NCBI GenBank assembly: GCA_029933275.1 | Contig: JAOZOM010000077.1 | Location: 1-7,836 of the forward strand | Direction of reading: 5' to 3' | Source of the DNA: Anaerolineales bacterium | GTDB taxonomy: Bacteria > Chloroflexota > Anaerolineae > Anaerolineales > Villigracilaceae | Length of the DNA stretch: 7,836 bases | Part shown: positions 1 through 6,822 of the stretch, in pieces | Layout of the letters: each line of letters starts with the position of its first letter | Position numbering within the stretch: position 1 is the first letter of the stretch | Translations under genes and position numbers: made by a program | Notes under the pieces: model-generated | Database searches by the model: none | Seen by the model: the letters and a program-made list of their open reading frames with translations, nothing else | Told to the model about the DNA's origin: nothing

Positions 1-827
1 AAGAAGCCCGCGAGCAATTTATGCGCGAGGCAACTGTTTTGGCGCGTCTGGATCACCCTAATCTACCAAAAGTCTCTGATTTTTTCTCTCGTGAGAATCG
101 CGATTACCTCGTTATGGATTATGTCCCCGGCGAGGGTTTGCGCGCCCTCATGCTAGATGCCCGCCGCCACAAAACTTTTTTGCGAGAAGACGTGGTTCTC
201 GGTTGGGCAAACCAAATCGCAAATGCGCTCACTTATTTGCATCGGCAAGACCCACCGATTATCCATCGCGACATCAAACCGAGCAATCTCAAACTCACTC
301 CCTCCGGTTTGGTTAAATTGGTGGACTTCGGTCTGGTACGAATTCTCGTCCCGGACGAGATGACGATTACAATTATTCAGGGGCAGGGAACGATTTTATA
401 CACCCCGCTCGAACAATATGGGAGTGATGGTTCACATACGGATCCTCGAAGCGATATCTACTCTTTAGGGGCGACTCTCTACCACTTGCTGACAAATGAA
501 ACTCCGGCAGATGCTCGGAAACGTTTCTTGAACCCAGAAAGTTTGCTTCCGCCTAGAGAGATCAACTCGGCGATTAGCAGACGTACGCAACGCGGCATAA
601 AATGGGCGATGGCATTGCATCCCGACAAACGCCCTGATTCCGCTGAAGATTTCCGTCTCTTTTTGCTGGGGCAAAAGGAGATTATCACCAGCCCGCTTCC
701 GCAATTGCATCAGCAAAAACAAAAATCAACCTTGCGTGAGTTATTCAGGCAGCCCGTTGAACAAGGGTTAGCTTGGGGGGTTGCGCTGATGGTGTTATTG
801 AGTTTATTGATGACTTTGGGGAATTGA
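1..827 (+). CDS. Ser/Thr protein kinase, C-terminal part, with C-terminal membrane anchor (5' partial)
   Basis: This is a bacterial Hanks-type (PknB-like) kinase that transfers ATP phosphate to Ser/Thr of proteins. The frame is open from the first base (first whole codon at 3), so the true start, glycine-rich loop and ATP-binding lysine lie outside the window. Visible in order are a helix-C segment with a likely conserved Glu (near 21-60), the catalytic-loop motif HRDIKPSN (264-287), the DFG metal-binding motif (324-332), an activation segment ending in YTPLEQYG in place of APE (about 399-422), the SDIYSLG helix-F motif (about 450-470), and a late Arg (RPDSAEDF, about 634-657). All catalytic residues visible here are intact. 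About 30 polar residues follow, then one hydrophobic helix (about 768-821) at the very C-terminus. The kinase is therefore probably cytoplasmic and tail-anchored, with no outside sensor domain. It converges on the GH3 gene. Its substrate cannot be read from the sequence. Confidence 0.93.
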   Translation, partial: EAREQFMREATVLARLDHPNLPKVSDFFSRENRDYLVMDYVPGEGLRALMLDARRHKTFLREDVVLGWANQIANALTYLHRQDPPIIHRDIKPSNLKLTPSGLVKLVDFGLVRILVPDEMTITIIQGQGTILYTPLEQYGSDGSHTDPRSDIYSLGATLYHLLTNETPADARKRFLNPESLLPPREINSAISRRTQRGIKWAMALHPDKRPDSAEDFRLFLLGQKEIITSPLPQLHQQKQKSTLRELFRQPVEQGLAWGVALMVLLSLLMTLGN

Positions 828-848
828 TGCTTTCTTTTTCTCCCAAAT

Positions 849-885
849 AAAAACGCCGAAGTTTTCAAGACTTCGGCGTTTTTTT
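849..885. terminator. Bidirectional rho-independent terminator
   Basis: A perfect 14-bp stem (849-862 paired with 870-883) encloses a 7-nt loop (863-869). Its GC core is cgccg/cggcg. The stem is flanked by A5 on one side (849-853) and T7 on the other (879-885), so it gives a hairpin plus U-tract on either strand. It sits between the kinase stop (827) and the GH3 stop (890), which converge, and it suits terminating both. The core and loop resemble the palindrome inside pyrF at 7140-7172. Confidence 0.9.
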
Positions 886-889
886 AAGT

Positions 890-3625
890 TCAAGCCGACC
901 TTCGCATCCACAACCAAGCAAGAATCCAGCCGATGAGTTCGCCCCCGATAATGAAGGCGATGATACCGGGGATGCCATTTGCTGTAATGGTTTCAGCAGG
1001 GAGGAAGCCGAGAGCAAGGTAATTGTAGGCAACCAACCCTCCCAGCAAAGTGGATAATGCCACGCGCAAGCCCCAGCGCGTGGATTCAGCGTTTTTGCCT
1101 GCGAAATAAGCAATCAACGTGCCGAAAAACCAGAGGAAGAAGGCAATCAGCCAAGTTCTAGCGCGGAGTTTACCCTCATTAAGATAGGGTGAGGGGCGTG
1201 GCGTTGCAGTCGGGAAAGAAGTCGGGATGGGCGTGGCGGCTTCGGCGGTAATAGGTGGAATGATGGTGACAGCTGCCCCGATGCCCTCGTCGGAGATGTC
1301 GAGGCGGAGGGTTTCGGAGATGGTTGCTTCACCGCTGGCAACGCGAATATCAAGAAGACCCGTTTGGTCGAGTTGGAAATCGGCGCGGGCGATGCCGCCC
1401 GATGTTTGGGTCTCGATGAGTTGTTGGATGCCTCCCTCGCCCCCCGTTTGGAGCAAGAAGATGACCAATGTTCCATCCGGAACAAGGTTGCCGTTATGAT
1501 CGAGAATTGCGCCGGTGCGTACGGAGAGGGTATCACCGATTTGGAACATGGGAATCGCGGTGGGGGCAGGCGTGGCGGCATCCGCTGCGGGGGTGGGGAA
1601 TGTTTCGAGGGGCAGAGCCAAGTTTAGGGTCAAGAGCTGATCCGGAGCGGCTTGGGTAACGGTATCCAGTTCATAGCCTATCCCAGCGATTGAAACCGGT
1701 GCCGCGCCCACAGGTGTCAATTCCTTAAAAAGAAGACGAGCCGAGACTTCTAAAAAGGGCGGTGTGTAGGAATATAGCCCGTAATAGGCGGTCAGTTTTG
1801 AAATGTCGGTGGCATCGAGGGCGTAGGGAGTGGTGAAGGAGAAAAGGATGATTTTCTTTTCTCGCAGAAGAGTTTGGTTTTCGGCGAGGAGTTGGCGCAA
1901 GGTGGGGAGGCTTTCGAGGCTGGCGAGCGAAAGGATAACCCAATCAGCTTGGCGGAGGCTACTTTCAAAAAAAGTATCTTCGGGGTTATCGAGGGTGGCG
2001 AGAAAATCATCGAAGGAATGGGCAGAGAGATTTGCCTCGTTGATTTGTTCGCCGCCTTCGTCTCCGTAAAGATGCAAAATCGCTTCGGGGAGGGCGGAGG
2101 CAGTTAACGTGTTTTGTGTATCGGTGATGAAGATGAGACGCTCATCTAAAGTTGGCGGGAAAGGGAGAACGGTATCGAGGTCCTTGATGCTAGGGCTGAT
2201 GAGGGTGGCGGCGTTTTGGGCTACGCTGAAAGAGGCTTCTTGATTTTGCCCGATGTCATCCAAGCCCGTTATGGAGGGGCGTACCATGGCGAGAGAAAAT
2301 GAAGGATAAAGCCGAAACTTTTGTGTCAGGATGCGAACGAGGGCTTCATCGACTCGCGCGGCAAAAGCGGTGTCTTCGATATATTTCTGGGTGAAAAAAT
2401 CGAGGCTTTTGGCGAGAGAGGCGAGGGTGTTTTCAGAATCTGTAGAGAGGATATTCCCCATATAAAGGAGGTCGTTTCCGGCGAGAAAAGCATCCCGTGC
2501 TACGAGGTGAGCGAAGAAATCTTCGCCGCCGGGGGCGTAAAAATCGCGGATGGCGCGACTGCCGAGATCTTCGCTGATAGTGAGTCCGCCCGTTCCTCGC
2601 CATTCGTCAAAGGGGGCAAGAGCGAGAATTTCGGTGAGTGATTTTTCATCGAGACTCACGGGGCGGGTCGTTGGGCGGACATTTCCCTGAAAGCCCTGAT
2701 AACGGATATGCGAAACGAGCAACCCATCCGCTTTTTCAGGAGCGGGTAAAATCCCCGTTGTGGCGAAGAAGGGCACTAAATCCACTTCTTTTAATTCATC
2801 TAGCGTTTTGCGAGCGGTGGCGATTTCTTCTTCGGGGGATCTATCGGCACTGCCGCGACCCGGAAAATGCTTGGCGATAACGAGCATTTTCCCATCACTT
2901 CCGCCGTGTAACCCTGTGATAAAGGCTTTGCCCATCTCGCTCACCCAAGAAGGGTTTCCGCCGAAAGTATGCGTTCCTAAATCACCGTTTTTATCGTGAT
3001 TAGGGTCTTCGAGAACATCTAAAGAGGGTCCTAAATAGAGATTGATTCCCATAGCGGAGAGTTCACGCCCTAAAACTTCGCCGTTTTTTCGGGCGAGTTC
3101 AGAATTCCATGTCGCGCCGATTGCCATTTGGCTGGGCTGAGGCGAGAGTCCGTTTAGGGCGGCACCATCTTCTTGTGAAATCCCAATCAAAAGCGGGATG
3201 TAGAGAGGGCGATGTTCTTCTGTCGTGTTGATTTTGGCAGCATCCCAAACATCTTTTTGGAGAGCGGTTGTTAGACGATAAAGGTCGCTAACTGTTTCAG
3301 GAGCGGGGGCAAAATTCCCATTTTTACTTTGCAAAATCACGCCCCCAATCGGATAATTATCGAGAAAATCGACCAAACTGGTATCATCCCCGTTTTCTGT
3401 GCCGGTGAAGCTGATTAAAAATAACTGCCCGACACGCTCTTTGGGAGTCATATTTTCGATCACAGTTAAAACAGCAGGTGGCGGTGGATTTTCTTGGGCG
3501 CGAGCAGGGAGGATTGGAGCAAAAAGAGAAAAGAGAAAAGAGAGCAATAAAACCCACTCCCCCATCCTAGCCTTCCCCCAGAAGCGGGGGAAGGGACGTG
3601 TGCCAAATAATTGCTTATTTTCCAT
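890..3625 (-). CDS. Exported GH3-like (NagZ-type) glycoside hydrolase with Ig-like domain and three C-terminal membrane helices
   Basis: The 911-residue protein opens with a signal peptide (basic stretch 10-20, hydrophobic 25-40, likely cleavage after ARA at 43). A GH3 N-terminal barrel follows (about 55-440), with MTPKERVGQLF, GISQEDGA (148-155), KHFPGRG (252-258), a VSHIRY strand (304-309) and ISEDLG (350-355). Next come a GH3-like second domain (about 470-650), a Pro/Ala/Thr linker (about 674-692), an Ig-like beta domain (about 695-778), a second Pro/Thr linker (about 790-813) and three membrane helices (about 824-843, 851-875, 883-907). By family it would cleave beta-N-acetylhexosaminides or similar glycans at the cell surface, but the usual catalytic residues differ (E352 at the nucleophile site, no D-x-H dyad), so activity is uncertain. 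The start overlaps the dehydratase gene by 11 bp. A second possible start is Met21 (3563-3565), preceded by GGGGGAAGG. It is the last gene of the operon. Confidence 0.88.
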   Translation of the reverse strand: MENKQLFGTRPFPRFWGKARMGEWVLLLSFLFSLFAPILPARAQENPPPPAVLTVIENMTPKERVGQLFLISFTGTENGDDTSLVDFLDNYPIGGVILQSKNGNFAPAPETVSDLYRLTTALQKDVWDAAKINTTEEHRPLYIPLLIGISQEDGAALNGLSPQPSQMAIGATWNSELARKNGEVLGRELSAMGINLYLGPSLDVLEDPNHDKNGDLGTHTFGGNPSWVSEMGKAFITGLHGGSDGKMLVIAKHFPGRGSADRSPEEEIATARKTLDELKEVDLVPFFATTGILPAPEKADGLLVSHIRYQGFQGNVRPTTRPVSLDEKSLTEILALAPFDEWRGTGGLTISEDLGSRAIRDFYAPGGEDFFAHLVARDAFLAGNDLLYMGNILSTDSENTLASLAKSLDFFTQKYIEDTAFAARVDEALVRILTQKFRLYPSFSLAMVRPSITGLDDIGQNQEASFSVAQNAATLISPSIKDLDTVLPFPPTLDERLIFITDTQNTLTASALPEAILHLYGDEGGEQINEANLSAHSFDDFLATLDNPEDTFFESSLRQADWVILSLASLESLPTLRQLLAENQTLLREKKIILFSFTTPYALDATDISKLTAYYGLYSYTPPFLEVSARLLFKELTPVGAAPVSIAGIGYELDTVTQAAPDQLLTLNLALPLETFPTPAADAATPAPTAIPMFQIGDTLSVRTGAILDHNGNLVPDGTLVIFLLQTGGEGGIQQLIETQTSGGIARADFQLDQTGLLDIRVASGEATISETLRLDISDEGIGAAVTIIPPITAEAATPIPTSFPTATPRPSPYLNEGKLRARTWLIAFFLWFFGTLIAYFAGKNAESTRWGLRVALSTLLGGLVAYNYLALGFLPAETITANGIPGIIAFIIGGELIGWILAWLWMRRSA
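3571..3594. repeat. GC-rich palindrome inside the GH3 signal-peptide coding region
   Basis: The arms ccttccccc (3571-3579) and gggggaagg (3586-3594) are perfect inverted complements around a 6-nt centre. On the minus strand it encodes part of the N-terminal residues PFPRFWGKAR of the GH3 protein. From general familiarity with bacterial genomes, a similar ccttccccc/gggggaagg palindrome followed by a CTAGGATGGGG-like tail recurs as a dispersed intergenic repeat. Its dispersal in this genome is inferred, since only one copy is in the window. Confidence 0.7.
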
Positions 3626-4562
3626 AACGCGCCAAAATCTCTGCGTGAATTTCGGGTTGGATATTGCCCCCCGAAATAATAATTACACTCGGTTTTGCGC
3701 TCGTTTTTCCGCTTAAAACCGCCGCTAATCCTACTGCACCCGCGCCTTCAATTTTTTCGCCATATTCCCGCCACGCAAAAGCAATCGCCTGCGCCACTTC
3801 ATCTTCCGAGACCAAAATCACCTCGTCTACATATTTTTTGATAAGGGGAATAGTGATGGCGTTCTCTTCGACCGCACCGCCTAAACCATCTGCGATAGTG
3901 GGGAGGTCTTCCACATCGGCTTGGGTGCCACGATAGAATAATCCGTGCATAAAAGCGGATGCCTTAACTTGGACTCCGATAACGACCGCGTTTTTAGCTT
4001 GCTCTGCCAAAACCGCGCCGATTCCCGATAACAAGCCTCCTCCGCTTAAAGGGACGATCCAAGTCATCTCGGCGGTTTTTGGCACATCTTCTAAAATTTC
4101 GGTGGCAATTGTTCCTTGCCCGGCAATGACATGCCCATCGTTATAGGGTGAGATCCAAATGGCATTATTTTTCTCCGCGAAAGCCAATCCCGCCTCTTCT
4201 GCCTCGTGATAGCCCCCCGCTACCAATTCCACCTCTGCGCCGAGTTCCCGCATCGCCGCGATCTTGACCGCAGGTGCGTCTTCCGAAACAAATACCCGCG
4301 CCTTTGCGCCGATGATTTTTCCCGCTAACGCTACGCCCTGACCGTGATTTCCCGCGGAGGCGGTGACCAAACCCATTTCGCGTTCCCAATCCTCGAGGAT
4401 GAGGGCGCGATTGAGCGCGCCGCGCGCTTTGAAGGAACCGGTCTTTTGGTGGTTTTCCCATTTAAGATATAAACCGCGCTCCGCATCATAAGTGAGCGGC
4501 GTGCGGTGGATTTTACCGGCGAGACGTTTGGAGGCGGCTTTGAGCCATTTGGAGGGGAGCAT
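3615..4562 (-). CDS. Threonine/serine dehydratase-type PLP enzyme (fold type II)
   Basis: The 315-residue protein matches the short threonine dehydratase / serine racemase family, which uses pyridoxal phosphate to deaminate Thr or Ser to a 2-oxo acid and ammonia. Seen motifs are SFKARGA with the Schiff-base lysine K45, the substrate loop SAGNHGQG (69-76), SPYNDGHVIAGQGT (138-151), the phosphate-binding SGGGLLSG (173-180), and the C-terminal SGGN (297-300) near the pyridine ring. There is no C-terminal ACT domain, so it resembles the catabolic (TdcB-like) form, with no isoleucine-type feedback domain. Length is normal for that form. The protein has no signal peptide and is cytoplasmic. The gene starts 8 bp after the phosphodiesterase stop with no clear Shine-Dalgarno sequence, and its last 11 bp overlap the GH3 start. 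Serine racemase or hydroxyaspartate dehydratase activity cannot be excluded. Confidence 0.9.
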   Translation of the reverse strand: MLPSKWLKAASKRLAGKIHRTPLTYDAERGLYLKWENHQKTGSFKARGALNRALILEDWEREMGLVTASAGNHGQGVALAGKIIGAKARVFVSEDAPAVKIAAMRELGAEVELVAGGYHEAEEAGLAFAEKNNAIWISPYNDGHVIAGQGTIATEILEDVPKTAEMTWIVPLSGGGLLSGIGAVLAEQAKNAVVIGVQVKASAFMHGLFYRGTQADVEDLPTIADGLGGAVEENAITIPLIKKYVDEVILVSEDEVAQAIAFAWREYGEKIEGAGAVGLAAVLSGKTSAKPSVIIISGGNIQPEIHAEILARYGK

Positions 4563-4570
4563 AAGGGGAG

Positions 4571-5296
4571 TTATTTACGAAATATCTTCAAGGCTAATTC
4601 AGGATCATCGGTAAAAATGCCATCTACGCCCCAATCGGCGAGGCGGCGCATATCTTCGGCTTTGTTCACCGTCCAAACGTGGACGCGCCGTCCCATGCGA
4701 TGAGTGGAGGCGATGCTTTTTTTTCTAGCATCTCTTAACTCAGGATGCAAGGCTTGGTAATTTCCCCTTTTGAATAAGATGTTACGCACAAACCAACCTA
4801 ATAAATTGGGGAGGGCTAAAAGTCCGCGCGGGGTTTGAGGGAGGAGTTCGGCGGCACGCGTCAGGTTCTTCGGCAGGAAAGAGGAAAAGATAATTTTCTC
4901 GGCGAGATTATGCTTTTTGACGACTTCAACTACTTTATCCACAAGCTGGTCGTCGCGGGTTTTGTAATTGGTTAGTTCAACGTTAATCAGTATTTTGCCG
5001 CCAACCGTGCTGAATACCTCGTCTAAGGTGGGGATTTTTTGCCCCTCTCCGGCATCCAGTTCTTTGAGGGCAGCCAAGCTCAAATTCGAGACCGTCCCGC
5101 TGCCATCCGTTGTCCGATCTACGGTGGGGTCGTGAATGACGACCGGGACTCCATCCGCACTAAGTTTGACATCTAACTCAATCGCATCCGCACCTTGTTG
5201 GAGGGCAAGTTCAAAGGCTGCAAGGGTGTTTTCGGGAGCGTGCGCGGATGCGCCGCGATGGGCAAAAATTACGGGAGAGGGGAGGGTGTATAGCAT
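4571..5296 (-). CDS. Glycerophosphodiester phosphodiesterase, cytoplasmic
   Basis: The 241-residue protein is a GDPD-family TIM barrel that hydrolyses glycerophosphodiesters to glycerol 3-phosphate and an alcohol, in phospholipid turnover. The family motifs are all visible: HRG (13-15), PENT (21-24), the metal ligands E40 and D42 in IELDV, the second catalytic HD (H55-D56), and the metal-ligand Glu in NVELT (E107). Also present are HPE (184-186), VWTVN (207-211) and the closing GIFTDDP (226-232). There is no signal peptide, so it should act inside the cell, as UgpQ does in enterics. I chose the ATG at 5294-5296, one base after the ATPase stop (TAAAATG), because it puts the first barrel strand right after the start and suggests coupled translation. 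An in-frame upstream ATG at 5333-5335 would overlap the ATPase by 38 bp and adds 13 residues with no family match. Confidence 0.93.
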   Translation of the reverse strand: MLYTLPSPVIFAHRGASAHAPENTLAAFELALQQGADAIELDVKLSADGVPVVIHDPTVDRTTDGSGTVSNLSLAALKELDAGEGQKIPTLDEVFSTVGGKILINVELTNYKTRDDQLVDKVVEVVKKHNLAEKIIFSSFLPKNLTRAAELLPQTPRGLLALPNLLGWFVRNILFKRGNYQALHPELRDARKKSIASTHRMGRRVHVWTVNKAEDMRRLADWGVDGIFTDDPELALKIFRK

Positions 5297-5297
5297 T

Positions 5298-6632
5298 TTA
5301 GAGATCCACAAAATAGGCTTGTGCGGCAAGGTCAATTAATTCTCGGCTCATCACGGGTTCTTTAGAAAGATATTGCGAAATGTCGAGAATTTGGTCGCAA
5401 ATATCGCGGGGATGGGAAGCGCGCAGTTTGCGATTATGTTTGATATACCATTCCTGCAAAAGATAGGCGAGACCCTGATCGTTATATTGAACTTTTTTAG
5501 CTTGGGCTACGCGGCGGAAGATTTCTCGATAGCCCTCGTAGGAGGGATCGCCGATTTCGATTTTATGACGGAGACGGCGCAAAAAGGCTTCGTCTACGAG
5601 GTCTTTCGGCGGGAGGTTTGTGGAGAAAACGACCAAAACATCGAAGGGGACTTCGATTTTTCGTCCGGTATGGAGGGTGAGAAAATCGACGTGATTTTCA
5701 AGCGGCACAATCCAGCGGTTGAGCAAATCGCGCGGGCGGACTTGTTGTCTGCCGAAGTCGTCAATTAGCAAAATCCCGCCGTTGGCTTTGACTTGAAAAG
5801 GTGCTTCGTAAAACTTATTTGTGTTGTCGAAAACGAGATCGAGACCTGCCAATGTCAGTTCACCGCCGACCACGATAAAGGGACGTTTGATCTTCACCCA
5901 GCGAGGGTCGCGGCGAATGCCGGTTTTAAGTGAGCCGGTGCCACGTGCCGTTGCGCCATCTTCTTTGACAAGCTGATGATTCACCGAATCGTACATCTTG
6001 ATCACTTGCCCATCCACATAAAGTGAGTAAGGAATATACATATTCTGGCTCATGACCAAACTACCAAAAGAACGGGCGATGCTGGTTTTGCCGTTACCGG
6101 GAGGTCCGTAAAGGAAAATGGATGCCCCAGAGTTTAACGCGGGTCCTAAACGCTGAAAAGTATTTTCAGAGAGAACGAGTTGAGACATCAATTGCCGCAT
6201 CGAACGGGAGGTGACAACCACACGCCCCTGCGATTGGTTGCGAACGGCATTATTATAAGTTTCTATCGGGACGGGGGTTGCCCCCGCATATTGGCTGCGA
6301 GCCATCGCTTCTTGGGCGCGTTCGTTGCCTTTGCTCGTCATCGCATAGAGGTAAGAGCTAGAGCCTAATCCCGCTTGTTGGGCTGATTTAATCTCAACGA
6401 GTTTCTCCTTCTTCAACTCGATTAGGATTTTATCAGTCACGCCCGCGAAGGGGAGTGCGAGAGCTTCGGCAACTTGAAAACCAGAAAGATAACCTTGCGT
6501 ATAGAGAATTTTTAACGCCAAATCTTGCAACCAAAGAGCGGGTAAGCCCGTATCTTCAATTCGAGTAATTGTGGGGGGCAGAAAGCCTGTCCCGCCGCGA
6601 GATGATGAGCGTGGCAAATTACGATTATCCAT
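5298..6632 (-). CDS. AAA+ ATPase with N-terminal winged-helix-like domain
   Basis: The 444-residue protein has a polar, flexible N-terminus (1-28) and a helical, winged-helix-like segment (about 30-105, LYTQGYLSGFQVAEAL ... LYAMTSKG). A linker (about 105-145) leads to an AAA+ core. Walker A is GPPGNGKT (176-183), Walker B is ILLIDDFG (287-294), sensor 1 is FSTNLPP (336-342, N339), and an arginine-rich FLRRLRHK (350-357) fits the Arg-finger region. A C-terminal lid follows (about 365-440). The Walker B acidic pair is DD rather than DE, as in DnaC/IstB-type ATPases. About 105 residues separate Walker A and B, longer than usual, and this includes a strand-rich insert (about 203-262). The winged helix suggests binding to DNA or a partner protein, but the target is unknown. 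It is the first gene of the operon and has its own promoter and ribosome site. No membrane segment is present. Confidence 0.85.
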   Translation of the reverse strand: MDNRNLPRSSSRGGTGFLPPTITRIEDTGLPALWLQDLALKILYTQGYLSGFQVAEALALPFAGVTDKILIELKKEKLVEIKSAQQAGLGSSSYLYAMTSKGNERAQEAMARSQYAGATPVPIETYNNAVRNQSQGRVVVTSRSMRQLMSQLVLSENTFQRLGPALNSGASIFLYGPPGNGKTSIARSFGSLVMSQNMYIPYSLYVDGQVIKMYDSVNHQLVKEDGATARGTGSLKTGIRRDPRWVKIKRPFIVVGGELTLAGLDLVFDNTNKFYEAPFQVKANGGILLIDDFGRQQVRPRDLLNRWIVPLENHVDFLTLHTGRKIEVPFDVLVVFSTNLPPKDLVDEAFLRRLRHKIEIGDPSYEGYREIFRRVAQAKKVQYNDQGLAYLLQEWYIKHNRKLRASHPRDICDQILDISQYLSKEPVMSRELIDLAAQAYFVDL

Positions 6633-6639
6633 AGCAGAG

Positions 6640-6645
6640 ACCTCT
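6640..6645 (-). promoter_or_regulatory. Ribosome binding site of the AAA+ ATPase
   Basis: On the minus strand AGAGGT lies 7 bases before the ATG at 6630-6632, which supports this start. It is the clearest Shine-Dalgarno site in the window; the genes downstream in the operon have weak sites or none. Confidence 0.7.
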
Positions 6646-6670
6646 TATCCTAAAGAAAATAACGTGTTGA

Positions 6671-6679
6671 ATTATAGCA
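6671..6679 (-). promoter_or_regulatory. Extended -10 promoter for the four-gene operon
   Basis: The minus strand reads TGCTATAAT, a perfect TATAAT -10 hexamer with the extended TG element. The -10 lies 38 bases before the ATPase ATG, giving a predicted leader of about 30 nt. No good -35 is seen at 17 bp (GATTCC is poor), which is typical of extended -10 promoters. The 190-bp gap between pyrF and the ATPase (6633-6822) holds nothing else clear. It is A/T-rich near pyrF and shows no strong terminator for the pyr transcript. Confidence 0.7.
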
Positions 6680-6822
6680 CGGGGAGAGGAAAGGAATCTT
6701 GCGCTTTCGCGGCAATTTTTCTTTTTGGGATGGATATGGGGCGCGCGTGATTTTGGCTTGATTCTCTTTTTTAGCTTTTGATGGGAAGAAAAAGATTTTC
6801 TGCAAAAGAAAAATCGAGTATC

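Noticed and set aside
344..360. A near-perfect 8-bp inverted repeat with a 1-nt centre in the kinase gene.
   Set aside because: It encodes an ordinary part of the activation segment (RILVPDEMT), is short, and resembles none of the other repeats in the window.
1172..1196. ccctca/tgaggg inverted repeat in the Pro/Thr linker and anchor region of the GH3 gene.
   Set aside because: A 6-bp stem with an 11-nt loop is weak. It faintly resembles known ccctcaccct-type dispersed repeats but cannot be supported from one short copy.
1147..2641. Several open frames of 60-144 codons on both strands within the GH3 gene.
   Set aside because: They lie wholly inside a well-supported gene, have odd compositions (runs of Pro/Arg/Ser), and match no family. 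They are by-products of the codon use of the real gene.
3070..3092. An aaaacttcgccgttttt string resembling the terminator sequence at 849-885.
   Set aside because: It has no inverted partner to form a stem and encodes the conserved GEVLGREL segment of the GH3 barrel.
5297..5335. An upstream in-frame ATG for the phosphodiesterase at 5333-5335.
   Set aside because: It would overlap the ATPase gene by 38 bp and adds residues with no family match. The ATG at 5294-5296 sits one base after the ATPase stop and fits the family N-terminus.
6700..6822. T-rich stretches after the pyrF stop considered as a pyr-operon terminator.
   Set aside because: No stem longer than a few base pairs precedes the T-runs on the minus strand.
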